A DNA stretch of 34,524 bases from Nitrosomonas ureae (GTDB taxonomy: Bacteria; Pseudomonadota; Gammaproteobacteria; Burkholderiales; Nitrosomonadaceae): contig NZ_FNUX01000030.1 in NCBI RefSeq assembly GCF_900108305.1, forward strand, positions 1 to 34,524, in the 5' to 3' direction. Below the pieces are notes generated by a model. The model ran no database searches. It saw nothing but the letters and a program-made list of their open reading frames with translations, and had not been told where the DNA came from. This document shows positions 28,061-34,524 of this stretch, one piece after another. How positions within the stretch are numbered: the stretch's first letter is position 1; each line of letters opens with the position of its first letter. The translations under genes and the position numbers were made by a program.

Positions 28061-28921
28061 TCAAATTAAGTTAATCGGTATTTTGAAGTATGCAACACCA
28101 TTAGATTCAACTGGCGGTAGTTTGCCGCCTCTGATGTTTATTTGTATTGCGGGTAGCAGCAAATTCGGCATTTCTAGCGTTGCGTCACGTTCAGTGCGCA
28201 TCTTTACAAATTCGTCTTCGGTGACCCCGGTATGGACGTGAATATTGTGCGCTCGTTGTTCAGCGACCGTACTTTCCCATTTTTCCGGGCGTTTGGTGGG
28301 AGGGTAATCGTGGCACATCAATAGACGGGTTTCCGGTGGGAATGCCAGTATTTTTTGAATGGATTTAAACAACTGGCGGGCATCGCCGCCCGGAAAATCT
28401 GCACGCGCGGTGCCGACATCAGGCATAAAGAGCGTGTCGCCCACAAAGATTACATCGTTGATTCGATATGCGATGTCGGCGGGCGTGTGGCCTGATACTG
28501 CAATCGCTTTGGCTGTAATTTTTCCGATCTGAAACAACTCGCCGTCAGAAAACAAATGGTCGAAATGATGGCCGTCAGGAATGAATTCATCGCCAAAGTT
28601 AAAAATTTTTTTGAATGTTTTTTGAACTGCAGGAATATTTTGACCAATACCAATTTTCCCACCTAGTTGATTCTTAAGGTAATCGGCTGATGACAAATGA
28701 TCCGCATGTGCATGTGTTTCTAGAATCCACTGGACCGAAAGACGTTGAGCATGAATAAATGCGATTAGCTTGTCGGCATTATGGGTGAGGGTTTTTCCAG
28801 CCTTGGGGTCGTAATCCAGTACGGGATCAATAATGGCGCAACGGCCTCCCGCTTCATCAAAAATAACATAGCTGATAGTCTGCGTTACGGTATCAAAAAA
28901 TGCTTGTATGGTGGGGTTCAT
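28061..28921 (-). CDS. Metallo-beta-lactamase-fold persulfide dioxygenase-like hydrolase (ETHE1/Blh type)
   Basis: The 286-residue protein has the metal-binding motif THAHADH (His70, His72, Asp74, His75), plus SGHTPADIAY, FVGDTLFMPDVGTARADFPG and CHDYPP, the last supplying further metal-binding residues. The GTARADFPGG segment is typical of the persulfide dioxygenase branch, which oxidises glutathione persulfide to sulfite with one Fe2+, rather than glyoxalase II. It has GGAG eight bases before the ATG. It is divergent from the sulfur-transport and sqr genes, and both directions share the 95-base region holding the palindrome at 28996, so joint control by the ArsR regulator is likely. No rhodanese domain is fused. 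Confidence 0.88.
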   Translation of the reverse strand: MNPTIQAFFDTVTQTISYVIFDEAGGRCAIIDPVLDYDPKAGKTLTHNADKLIAFIHAQRLSVQWILETHAHADHLSSADYLKNQLGGKIGIGQNIPAVQKTFKKIFNFGDEFIPDGHHFDHLFSDGELFQIGKITAKAIAVSGHTPADIAYRINDVIFVGDTLFMPDVGTARADFPGGDARQLFKSIQKILAFPPETRLLMCHDYPPTKRPEKWESTVAEQRAHNIHVHTGVTEDEFVKMRTERDATLEMPNLLLPAIQINIRGGKLPPVESNGVAYFKIPINLI

Positions 28922-28995
28922 TTTATTCTCCGGGTTGTTTTTCAGATAAAGTTATTATTGAAAATAGTACAAATATAGGAATTATTATATTTTAA

Positions 28996-29008
28996 TATAT
29001 ACTATATA
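28996..29008. promoter_or_regulatory. Perfect 13-base palindrome overlapping a -10 box, candidate repressor operator
   Basis: TATATA-C-TATATA is a perfect inverted repeat around a central base, in the 95-base divergent spacer between the dioxygenase and yeeE genes. It overlaps TATAAT (29005-29010), a candidate -10 box for the rightward genes; no strong -35 is seen. ArsR-family regulators of the BigR/SqrR type bind AT-rich dyads at such promoters, and one is encoded at 30031. Binding is inferred from position and symmetry, and such an AT-rich tract could also be symmetric by chance. Confidence 0.4.
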
Positions 29009-29016
29009 ATGGTCTA

Positions 29017-29478
29017 ATGACATTATTTTTTTCAGTGCAGGAGGTGCATATTAATTATCTGGATTTATTACCATGGCAAGCTGTAGCAGGAGGGCTCGCA
29101 ATAGGTTTTGCGGTGACAATATTATTACTGTTTAATGGACGTATAGCTGGAATATCCGGAATTATAGGCGGTTTATTCCGTTTACAAAAAGGAGATATCG
29201 GTTGGCGTATCGCCTTTATTTCGGGGTTGGTTTTATCGATAACCATTTGGAAGATTTTTTTCGCTCTACCGGAGATACGGATTGATACCAGTCATTGGAT
29301 GTTGCTATTAGCCGGCTTATTAGTTGGATACGGAACACGATTGGGCTCCGGGTGTACAAGTGGTCATGGGGTTTGTGGATTATCGCGAGGATCAATTCGC
29401 TCTTTTGCAGCAACTGCAATATTTATACTGACGGCTATGCTGACAGTTTATGTGGTAAGACATGTGATTGCCAATTAG
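29017..29478 (+). CDS. YeeE/YedE-family sulfur-compound transporter, first half (PmpA-like)
   Basis: This membrane protein of up to 153 residues has four or so helices and the family motif GSGCTSGHGVCGLSRGSIRS with two conserved Cys. In the related thiosulfate transporter TsuA such Cys lie along the sulfur path. Half-size pairs like this one usually form one transporter with the next gene. The start is unsettled. ATG at 29017 has no Shine-Dalgarno, while a perfect AGGAGG (29039-29044) lies inside the frame and points to an ATT at 29050, giving the family-typical short N-terminus (x-NYLDLLPWQAVAGG). GTG at 29035 and 29044 are also in frame. Confidence 0.85.
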   Translation: MTLFFSVQEVHINYLDLLPWQAVAGGLAIGFAVTILLLFNGRIAGISGIIGGLFRLQKGDIGWRIAFISGLVLSITIWKIFFALPEIRIDTSHWMLLLAGLLVGYGTRLGSGCTSGHGVCGLSRGSIRSFAATAIFILTAMLTVYVVRHVIAN

Positions 29479-29510
29479 TTTAAATGGCTGCGAATAATGG
29501 AGGATATCAA

Positions 29511-29927
29511 ATGGTTGGCTTGATGGCGTGGGTGTCTGGAATCGTATTCGGATTGGGAATTATTTTATCCGGCATGGTTAATCCGGCAATTGTATTGGCT
29601 TTTCTTGATATAACGGGTCGCTGGGATGCTTCGCTGATAGGGGCGATGGCTGGCGCGGTCGCTGTAAGCTCAATAGCTTTTGCGATTGCAAAGAAACAAA
29701 AGAAAAGCTATTTGGGCGGATACATCCAGATACCGAGTGTTACCAAAATCGATACGCGCTTGATATTAGGTGGAATTGTATTCGGGATCGGCTGGGGAAT
29801 AGCGGGAATTTGCCCCGGGCCAGCGTTAGTGCTGGTGGGATCGGGCAATCAGGAAGCCATTATCTTCCTGATAGCAATGTTATGCGGGATGGGAATTTTC
29901 GAAATTATGCAGCGGAAACGTCAATAA
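29511..29927 (+). CDS. YeeE/YedE-family sulfur-compound transporter, second half (PmpB-like)
   Basis: The 138-residue membrane protein starts at the ATG at 29511, which has GGAGGA (29499-29504) six bases upstream; an in-frame ATG at 29484 lacks one. It begins VGLMAWVSGIVFGLGIILSG and carries the partner motif GIGWGIAGICPGPALVLVGS with a conserved Cys. With the preceding gene, 32 bases upstream, it should make a two-subunit carrier for a reduced sulfur species, often found with persulfide dioxygenase, an ArsR regulator and SQR. The exact substrate is unknown. Confidence 0.86.
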   Translation: MVGLMAWVSGIVFGLGIILSGMVNPAIVLAFLDITGRWDASLIGAMAGAVAVSSIAFAIAKKQKKSYLGGYIQIPSVTKIDTRLILGGIVFGIGWGIAGICPGPALVLVGSGNQEAIIFLIAMLCGMGIFEIMQRKRQ

Positions 29928-30030
29928 GTTTACTGACAATTGCTATAAAATAAATTAGGATTAATATCCTTGTCATCATAGTTGAATTTCGGGGCCTCGA
30001 ATAATTAATTACACTAAAGTATGATAAAAC

Positions 30031-30357
30031 ATGAAAACACAACCAGTTTTAAACGATATGGCAGCATTACACACATCGGCTGCAGCGGCCTGTGCATTGC
30101 TGAAGATCCTCGCTAATGAAGATCGATTGCTCATTTTATGCGAACTTAGCCAGGGAACACGGAATGTGGGTGAACTGGAAGAATTGTTGGACATTCATCA
30201 ACCCACTTTATCGCAACAGCTTACCGTGTTGCGTGAAGAAAATCTGGTTTCGACAGAACGAAGAGGTAAGTACATATACTATAGTCTAGCAAGCTCGGAG
30301 GCCATTCAAATCATGGAGACTTTATTCAATCTCTACTGCAAGAAACATTCTGCCTGA
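30031..30357 (+). CDS. ArsR-family persulfide-responsive repressor (BigR/SqrR-like)
   Basis: The 108-residue winged-helix protein has a recognition helix region QPTLSQQLTVLREENLVS and a wing TERRGKYIYYSLA. Cysteines are at 21, 37 and 103. The 37/103 spacing of 66 equals that of the two sensing cysteines of BigR (42/108) and SqrR (41/107) as I remember them. In those proteins the pair forms a disulfide or polysulfide bridge in the presence of sulfide and the protein leaves DNA. The metal-binding ArsR motif ELCVCDL is not present. It lies inside the sulfur locus it is expected to control. An inverted repeat AGGAT-TAAT-ATCCT lies at 29957-29970 upstream. Confidence 0.88.
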   Translation: MKTQPVLNDMAALHTSAAAACALLKILANEDRLLILCELSQGTRNVGELEELLDIHQPTLSQQLTVLREENLVSTERRGKYIYYSLASSEAIQIMETLFNLYCKKHSA

Positions 30358-30370
30358 AAGACTGAAGATT

Positions 30371-30392
30371 GGTTGTAGTGCGGTTGTAGTGC
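30371..30392 (+). repeat. Tandem 11-base direct repeat upstream of the DUF442-SQR gene
   Basis: GGTTGTAGTGC occurs twice back to back, about 95-110 bases before the start codon at 30484. It may be a replication-slippage duplication or part of a leader or operator. A second, looser pair (TATACCAAT at 30421 and GATACCAAT at 30442) follows. Confidence 0.6.
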
Positions 30393-30483
30393 TTATGGGT
30401 CTTTTTTTGCGACAGATTCTTATACCAATAAAGTCTTTGTATGATACCAATTCTCGGGTTAATAAAGGAGGCTAGGCATATCC

Positions 30484-32088
30484 ATGGATATTGTTAAACT
30501 GGATCACCAGTTTTCAGTAAGTGGTCAGATTAGTATTGATGACATCAGTAAAGTTGCTGCAGCTGGTTACAAATCCATCATTTGTAATCGTCCGGATTAT
30601 GAAGGGGGCGAGAGTCAGCCACATAGCGAAGCGTTGGAAGCAATGGCTAAAGCTCTGGGCGTTACCTTTATTTATCTGCCTGTCAAAATGGGCGCCGTGC
30701 CTGCCGAACGTGTTGAAGCTTTTCAGAAACTAATGGTTGAGTTGCCTAAGCCGGTTCTGGCGTTTTGTAACTCCGGCAGGCGTGCAGCTGCTTTACACGA
30801 GATGGCCCGGCAAAGTACCAGCGATAAAGTGAAGGTGCAGGATTCGGTGATCGATGCCTGCAATTGGGGGAATGCTTTCGATGTGGTTGTTATTGGCGGT
30901 GGCTCGGCGGGTATCGGGGTGACCGCCAGTCTGCTCAAACGGCGGCCAACCTTGCGCATTGCAATTATCGAACCCAGTGACCATCACTATTATCAACCTG
31001 CCTGGACGCTGGTGGGTGCAGGCGCATACGATATTGCTGAAACGGTAAAGCCGATGCGGGATGTGATTCCAAAAAACGCGGAGTGGATACAGGCATCCGC
31101 AGCTGTGTTTGATCCGGAGCAAAACAAAGTGCATCTGGATGATGGGCGGGTAATCGGCTACCGGCAGTTGATTGTATGCCCTGGCATCCGGACCGCATGG
31201 GAAAAGATTGAAGGATTGGAAGAAACGCTGGGTAAAAATGGTGTCACCTCGAATTATTGTCATGATCTGGCGCCTTATACCTGGGAATTGGTACAGGGGC
31301 TTAAATCCGGGAAAGCGATTTTCACCCAGCCACCCATGCCTATCAAATGCGCCGGTGCGCCTCAGAAAGCCATGTATCTTTCCTGTGATCACTGGCTGCA
31401 AGCGGGTTGTCTCGAAAACATAAGCGTTGAGTTTGATACGGCGGGCGCTGTGCTGTTTGGCGTGGCTGATTTTGTTCCATCCCTGATGGAGTACGTTAGG
31501 CGTTATCATGCAAAACTGGTATTTAATTCCAATCTGGTCAAAGTGGACGGAATGCAGAAAATTGCCTACTTTGAAATTAAAGATGCGAATGGTACGGTGA
31601 TTCGCGAAGCAAAACCCTTTGATTTTCTGCATGTAACGCCGCCTCAAATGGCGCCGGACTTTTTGCGCGATAGTCCTTTGGCGGATGCCGGGGGTTTTTG
31701 CAAGGTGAATGAGAAGACACTGCAGCATACCGATTATGCGAATATATTTTCCTTGGGAGATGCATGTTCTTCACCGAATACAAAAACCGCTGCAGCTGCC
31801 AGAAAGCAAATCGTTGTGGTGGCCGAGAATCTGCTGGCGGAAAAAGAAGACCGGGAATTTACAGCCTTTTACGACGGTTATGGCGCATGTCCGCTGACTG
31901 TGGAAAACGGTAAGGTAGTTCTGGCTGAATTTGGTTTCGGTGGAAAATTATTGTCCACATTCCCATTGAATCCTACCGTGCCGAGTAAGTTCTACTGGTT
32001 TCTCAAGAAAACCGTTTTTCCATGGATTTATTGGAATGGCATGTTAAAAGGCAAGGAGTGGCTTGCCCATCCTCGCAAGCTACGCTGA
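30484..32088 (+). CDS. DUF442-sulfide:quinone oxidoreductase fusion
   Basis: This 534-residue fusion joins two domains. Residues 1-about 115 are a DUF442 (Blh N-terminal, phosphatase-like) domain with the Cys-x4-Arg loop FCNSGRRAA (Cys95, Arg100), which in this group probably acts as a sulfurtransferase. Residues from about 131 are an SQR-type flavoprotein: FAD motif VVVIGGGSAGIG (from 134), SDHHYYQPAW, and the redox cysteines Cys289 in IKCAGAPQK and Cys428 in GDACSSPNTKTAAA, the same setting as human SQOR Cys201/Cys379. It should oxidise sulfide, reduce quinone and pass sulfane sulfur to an acceptor, perhaps via Cys95. AGGAGG lies 12 bases before the ATG. It ends with a short amphipathic membrane-binding tail. 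Confidence 0.9.
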   Translation: MDIVKLDHQFSVSGQISIDDISKVAAAGYKSIICNRPDYEGGESQPHSEALEAMAKALGVTFIYLPVKMGAVPAERVEAFQKLMVELPKPVLAFCNSGRRAAALHEMARQSTSDKVKVQDSVIDACNWGNAFDVVVIGGGSAGIGVTASLLKRRPTLRIAIIEPSDHHYYQPAWTLVGAGAYDIAETVKPMRDVIPKNAEWIQASAAVFDPEQNKVHLDDGRVIGYRQLIVCPGIRTAWEKIEGLEETLGKNGVTSNYCHDLAPYTWELVQGLKSGKAIFTQPPMPIKCAGAPQKAMYLSCDHWLQAGCLENISVEFDTAGAVLFGVADFVPSLMEYVRRYHAKLVFNSNLVKVDGMQKIAYFEIKDANGTVIREAKPFDFLHVTPPQMAPDFLRDSPLADAGGFCKVNEKTLQHTDYANIFSLGDACSSPNTKTAAAARKQIVVVAENLLAEKEDREFTAFYDGYGACPLTVENGKVVLAEFGFGGKLLSTFPLNPTVPSKFYWFLKKTVFPWIYWNGMLKGKEWLAHPRKLR

Positions 32089-32094
32089 GCTGGC

Positions 32095-32925
32095 GTGGAA
32101 ATATTGTTAGCCAGCATACTGCTTGGCGCCTGCACCGGCGCTGTACTTGCGCTGACTGGTGCAGGCGGAACGATAATTGCAGTGCCCCTGCTCATCTTCG
32201 GATTGCATTTTACTGTTGCCGAATCCGCTCCGATCGCTTTGCTCGCAGTGTGCGTGTCATCAACGATTGGCGCGCTTATGGCGCTGCGGCAGGGAAGGGT
32301 GCGTTACCGCGCGGCAGGGTTTATTGCGATTACCGGAATACTGGTAGCGCCCGCCGGAATATGGCTGGCGCAGAAGCTGCCGAATGCGCCTTTGACGGTG
32401 TTATTTGCGCTGGTTTTGTTTTATGTTGCGGTGAATATGTTGCGGCAAAGCGCGCAACCGATGGCTGAAGCAAGGGATGCGGCAAATCCGCAATCCGATC
32501 CTGCTGCCATTCCCTGTCGGCTGGAATACGAACGCGGTCGCTTGATATGGGGCTGGCCGTGTGTTCGTGCGCTGGGTTATTCAGGCATCGCCACCGGATT
32601 TATATCAGGCTTGCTGGGTGTCGGCGGTGGCTTTGTGGTTGTTCCGGCGCTGAAAAGAGCCACCAATCTTCCGATGCAATCCATACTGGCGACATCGCTG
32701 GCCGTCATCGCGCTTATTTCTGCAGTGGGTGTTGCTTCGGCAACTGTTCTGGGCACGATGAATTGGCCGGTTGCGCTGCCTTTTGCCGCCGGCGCATTGA
32801 CTGGCATGTTGATAGGGCGTGCTATTGCCGGCTATCTTGCGCCTTCAAGGCTACAGCAGGGATTTGCCGTCGTTTCAATGGGTATAGCGGTGTGGATGAT
32901 TTTGCGGTTATTTTGGATAAGTTAA
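32095..32925 (+). CDS. TauE/SafE-family sulfite/organosulfonate exporter
   Basis: The 276-residue membrane protein has two repeated halves, each with the family GxxGG-type motif: ALTGAGGTIIAVPLLIFGLH near the N-terminus and GLLGVGGGFVVVPAL in the second half. Seven to eight helices are expected. The start is GTG at 32095, six bases after the stop of the sqr fusion, so it is the last gene of the operon. Sulfite made by the dioxygenase is the natural cargo by context. It converges with the methyltransferase gene, one base separating the two stop codons. Confidence 0.9.
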   Translation: MEILLASILLGACTGAVLALTGAGGTIIAVPLLIFGLHFTVAESAPIALLAVCVSSTIGALMALRQGRVRYRAAGFIAITGILVAPAGIWLAQKLPNAPLTVLFALVLFYVAVNMLRQSAQPMAEARDAANPQSDPAAIPCRLEYERGRLIWGWPCVRALGYSGIATGFISGLLGVGGGFVVVPALKRATNLPMQSILATSLAVIALISAVGVASATVLGTMNWPVALPFAAGALTGMLIGRAIAGYLAPSRLQQGFAVVSMGIAVWMILRLFWIS

Positions 32926-32926
32926 T

Positions 32927-33574
32927 TTATAGCAGCGTGCGCTGTTTAAAAGGAACAATATTTGCTTGTGAGTGGTTAGAATATGTATCCCAATCCGGGG
33001 TGTATTCACGAGACTGATTGCCCCACACAAACCAACTCTTTCTTGGCCCTCTTGAGAAAAGCTCAATATATGGACCCGGACTACAAGATTCTATGATTTG
33101 ATATTGCTCATCGGGTTTTCTACTGTGTTCTCTTTTTTGGGATGAGATGATGTTTTCTTGACTTCTTCCCGGCTGCAACGTGCGTGCGCTTTTTCCTCTC
33201 ACTCCGAACAGAATCATCTCGGTCACATTCCGGAAGTAGAAACCGACGCCTCTTCTATCTGGGCCACCATCTTTTCTAATTTTGTACCAGATTAAGTTGG
33301 TCTTATATGTAAACCCCCAATGTTCCATTACTTGCAGCCCATCGGCGAGCAAAGCATTTGGAACCCATAGATAAAGATGCGCTGTATTTTCCACAATGGC
33401 TTCCACAGGAAGATCTTTAATTTCTTGTAGAGTCATGGTTGGGTATCGTGAAAGACGCTTGTGTTCAGGAGCCATTTTCCCTGTTCTGTTTTTAAACTGC
33501 CATGGTGGATCAGCCAATACAGTTGAGAACTTCCGTTTTCCTACCTCTTCCAATAAATCATCAGATGCTCCCAC
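32927..33574 (-). CDS. MT-A70-family DNA adenine methyltransferase
   Basis: The 215-residue protein has the catalytic motif ADPPW (Asp22-Pro-Pro-Trp25) close to the N-terminus, characteristic of MT-A70 N6-adenine methyltransferases. Conserved segments follow, HLYLWVPNALLADGLQVMEH and EMILFGVRGK, and the end ELFSRGPRKSWFVWGNQS holds the SAM-binding part. The start is GTG at 33574, two bases after the TAA of the nuclease gene, with GGAGG ten bases upstream. It should protect host DNA against the adjoining nuclease. The recognition sequence is not readable from the protein. Confidence 0.9.
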   Translation of the reverse strand: MGASDDLLEEVGKRKFSTVLADPPWQFKNRTGKMAPEHKRLSRYPTMTLQEIKDLPVEAIVENTAHLYLWVPNALLADGLQVMEHWGFTYKTNLIWYKIRKDGGPDRRGVGFYFRNVTEMILFGVRGKSARTLQPGRSQENIISSQKREHSRKPDEQYQIIESCSPGPYIELFSRGPRKSWFVWGNQSREYTPDWDTYSNHSQANIVPFKQRTLL

Positions 33575-33576
33575 TT

Positions 33577-34167
33577 TTATTCATCCTCCACATAGAGTGA
33601 TTTTGAAATTCCCAGTACTAGCAAAGGGCAACCAGCACCACTTCCGCCCTTGATGCGTGGTAGAAGCTTGCTCATATGTGTCGTTGATGCACCATATGAA
33701 CTTCCTCTACCGAGATCATTAAAAATATCCTGAAGATCATCGCATCGTGTAATTATAACGCCAACGCTAATTGCTCTTAGATCGAAAAGCAATCTGAAAT
33801 TGTTCAAGTCTCGATCATAAAATGGATCTTTATTATTCCATTCGATTTCCAGCGCTACACGATTTCTGAAACAATCAACTCTATGAGTGGGCGTATCTAT
33901 AGTATTCTGGTCAACAACTACTTGTGTTTTAAATTCTTTCTCAATCCAGTTGCGTCTATATAGAAAACTATCTATAAATTTAGAAACTTGAGATTTGCTT
34001 CCACCGGAATTGGTAATCCAGCTTTTATTTAAGCGGAAAGCAGTTAGAACCGCCAAAATATCATCCCATTCTTTAGGAAAATCTACTTTCAGGATTGCGC
34101 AAGCATGCTTCCACTCATGGACTTCATAGTTTTGCCTGATAAACTCAGGAAGCAGTTCAGTGCTCAT
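33577..34167 (-). CDS. BglII/BstYI-family type II restriction endonuclease
   Basis: The 196-residue protein shows a candidate PD-(D/E)XK-like site: Asp98 in HRVDCF and Glu107-x-Glu109 in VALEIEW, with the same spacing (+9, +11) as Asp84/Glu93/Gln95 of BglII as I recall it. The block EIEWNNKDPFYDRDLNNFRL and ISVGVIITRCDDLQDIF is typical of this family. It is upstream of and coupled to the MT-A70 methyltransferase gene, giving a compact restriction-modification unit. BglII and BstYI cut AGATCT and RGATCY; whether this enzyme does is unknown. Both genes look intact. Confidence 0.85.
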   Translation of the reverse strand: MSTELLPEFIRQNYEVHEWKHACAILKVDFPKEWDDILAVLTAFRLNKSWITNSGGSKSQVSKFIDSFLYRRNWIEKEFKTQVVVDQNTIDTPTHRVDCFRNRVALEIEWNNKDPFYDRDLNNFRLLFDLRAISVGVIITRCDDLQDIFNDLGRGSSYGASTTHMSKLLPRIKGGSGAGCPLLVLGISKSLYVEDE

Positions 34168-34524
34168 TTATTTTTCATTAGGTTATTCAATCAACATAAA
34201 AGTTAACGGATAGCAATATGAAAGAGTCGATCTCTCTGTTAAATAATTGGCTAGTCCGATCTGCAGAGTAGGCTTCGTTTTGAGTGCTCTACCAATGTCG
34301 AACTTGGTCGCTTTCTGCAACCAAACATAAGGATCAAGGTAGTCGGGTATAATCAAGAACGGTTATTTCAACAATATCAATCACCAGTACTTTCTCAGTC
34401 TGCTTACAGCAAAGGACTACGATAATGATCTATGGCCTGTTAACACTACCTAAGTGCTTCGACGATAAGAGCGAAATGGATGAATGAGAGAAAGATGATA
34501 TCCAGTTTGTCGAATCTGGAGAAT
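34168..34524. other. Region to the window end without a recognisable gene
   Basis: No coding frame of useful length was found. It should contain the promoter of the restriction-modification unit. The final 80 bases, read on the minus strand, begin a short frame (ILQIRQTGYHLSLIHPFRSY) that could be the edge of a transposase cut by the window, but this is too short to call. Confidence 0.3.

Noticed and set aside
30793..31728. 311-codon minus-strand frame
   Set aside because: It is entirely antisense to the well-supported DUF442-SQR gene and its translation is rich in His, Arg, Cys and Pro without motifs, as expected of a shadow frame.
1..34524. CRISPR array
   Set aside because: No regularly spaced 20-40 base direct repeats were seen anywhere in the window.

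Overview
The window looks like a chromosomal piece of a betaproteobacterium, most likely a Nitrosomonas-type ammonia oxidiser (Nitrosomonadales). That placement is inference from general likeness of the housekeeping proteins and gene order (RNB exonuclease-tonB-aroE; DUF721/DciA divergent from an M23 peptidase next to secA; petABC-sspA-sspB-tRNA-Thr). No ammonia-oxidation gene or rRNA lies in the window to prove it.

Layout. (1) 1-2426: a secreted 708-residue protein of twelve Asp-box (BNR-type) repeats on the minus strand, with a strong terminator. (2) 2427-4990: AT-rich, gene-poor and decayed, holding a broken IS630-family transposase and a shred of an IS200-type transposase. (3) 4991-12042: a translationally coupled polysaccharide operon: Wzm permease, Wzt ATPase with C-terminal sugar-binding domain, a methyltransferase/kinase-like/coiled-coil protein with WbdD-like architecture, and two glycosyltransferases. 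(4) 12141-25059: core genes: mgtE, aroE, tonB-like, RNase II/R-family exonuclease, DciA-like DUF721 protein, M23 peptidase, secA, and the bc1 complex petABC. (5) 25108-26238: sspA, sspB and tRNA-Thr(UGU). (6) 26239-28060: an accessory patch with a frameshifted small gene, an exported His/Tyr/Pro-rich protein and an IS3-type orfA remnant. (7) 28061-32925: a sulfide/persulfide detoxification locus: a metallo-beta-lactamase persulfide dioxygenase-like enzyme divergent from two YeeE/YedE halves, an ArsR-family regulator with the BigR/SqrR cysteine spacing, a DUF442-sulfide:quinone oxidoreductase fusion, and a TauE/SafE exporter. (8) 32927-34167: a two-gene restriction-modification system (BglII/BstYI-like nuclease and MT-A70 methyltransferase), followed by about 350 bases without a recognisable gene.

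How the genes work together. In the polysaccharide operon, the coiled-coil methyltransferase/kinase-like protein probably caps the growing chain and Wzt reads the cap before Wzm exports it. In the sulfur locus, sulfide would be oxidised to sulfane sulfur by the fusion enzyme, persulfide oxidised to sulfite by the dioxygenase, sulfite exported by TauE, and expression controlled by the cysteine-switch repressor at a 13-base palindrome overlapping the yeeE -10 box. These are readings of family knowledge plus sequence; nothing here was tested.
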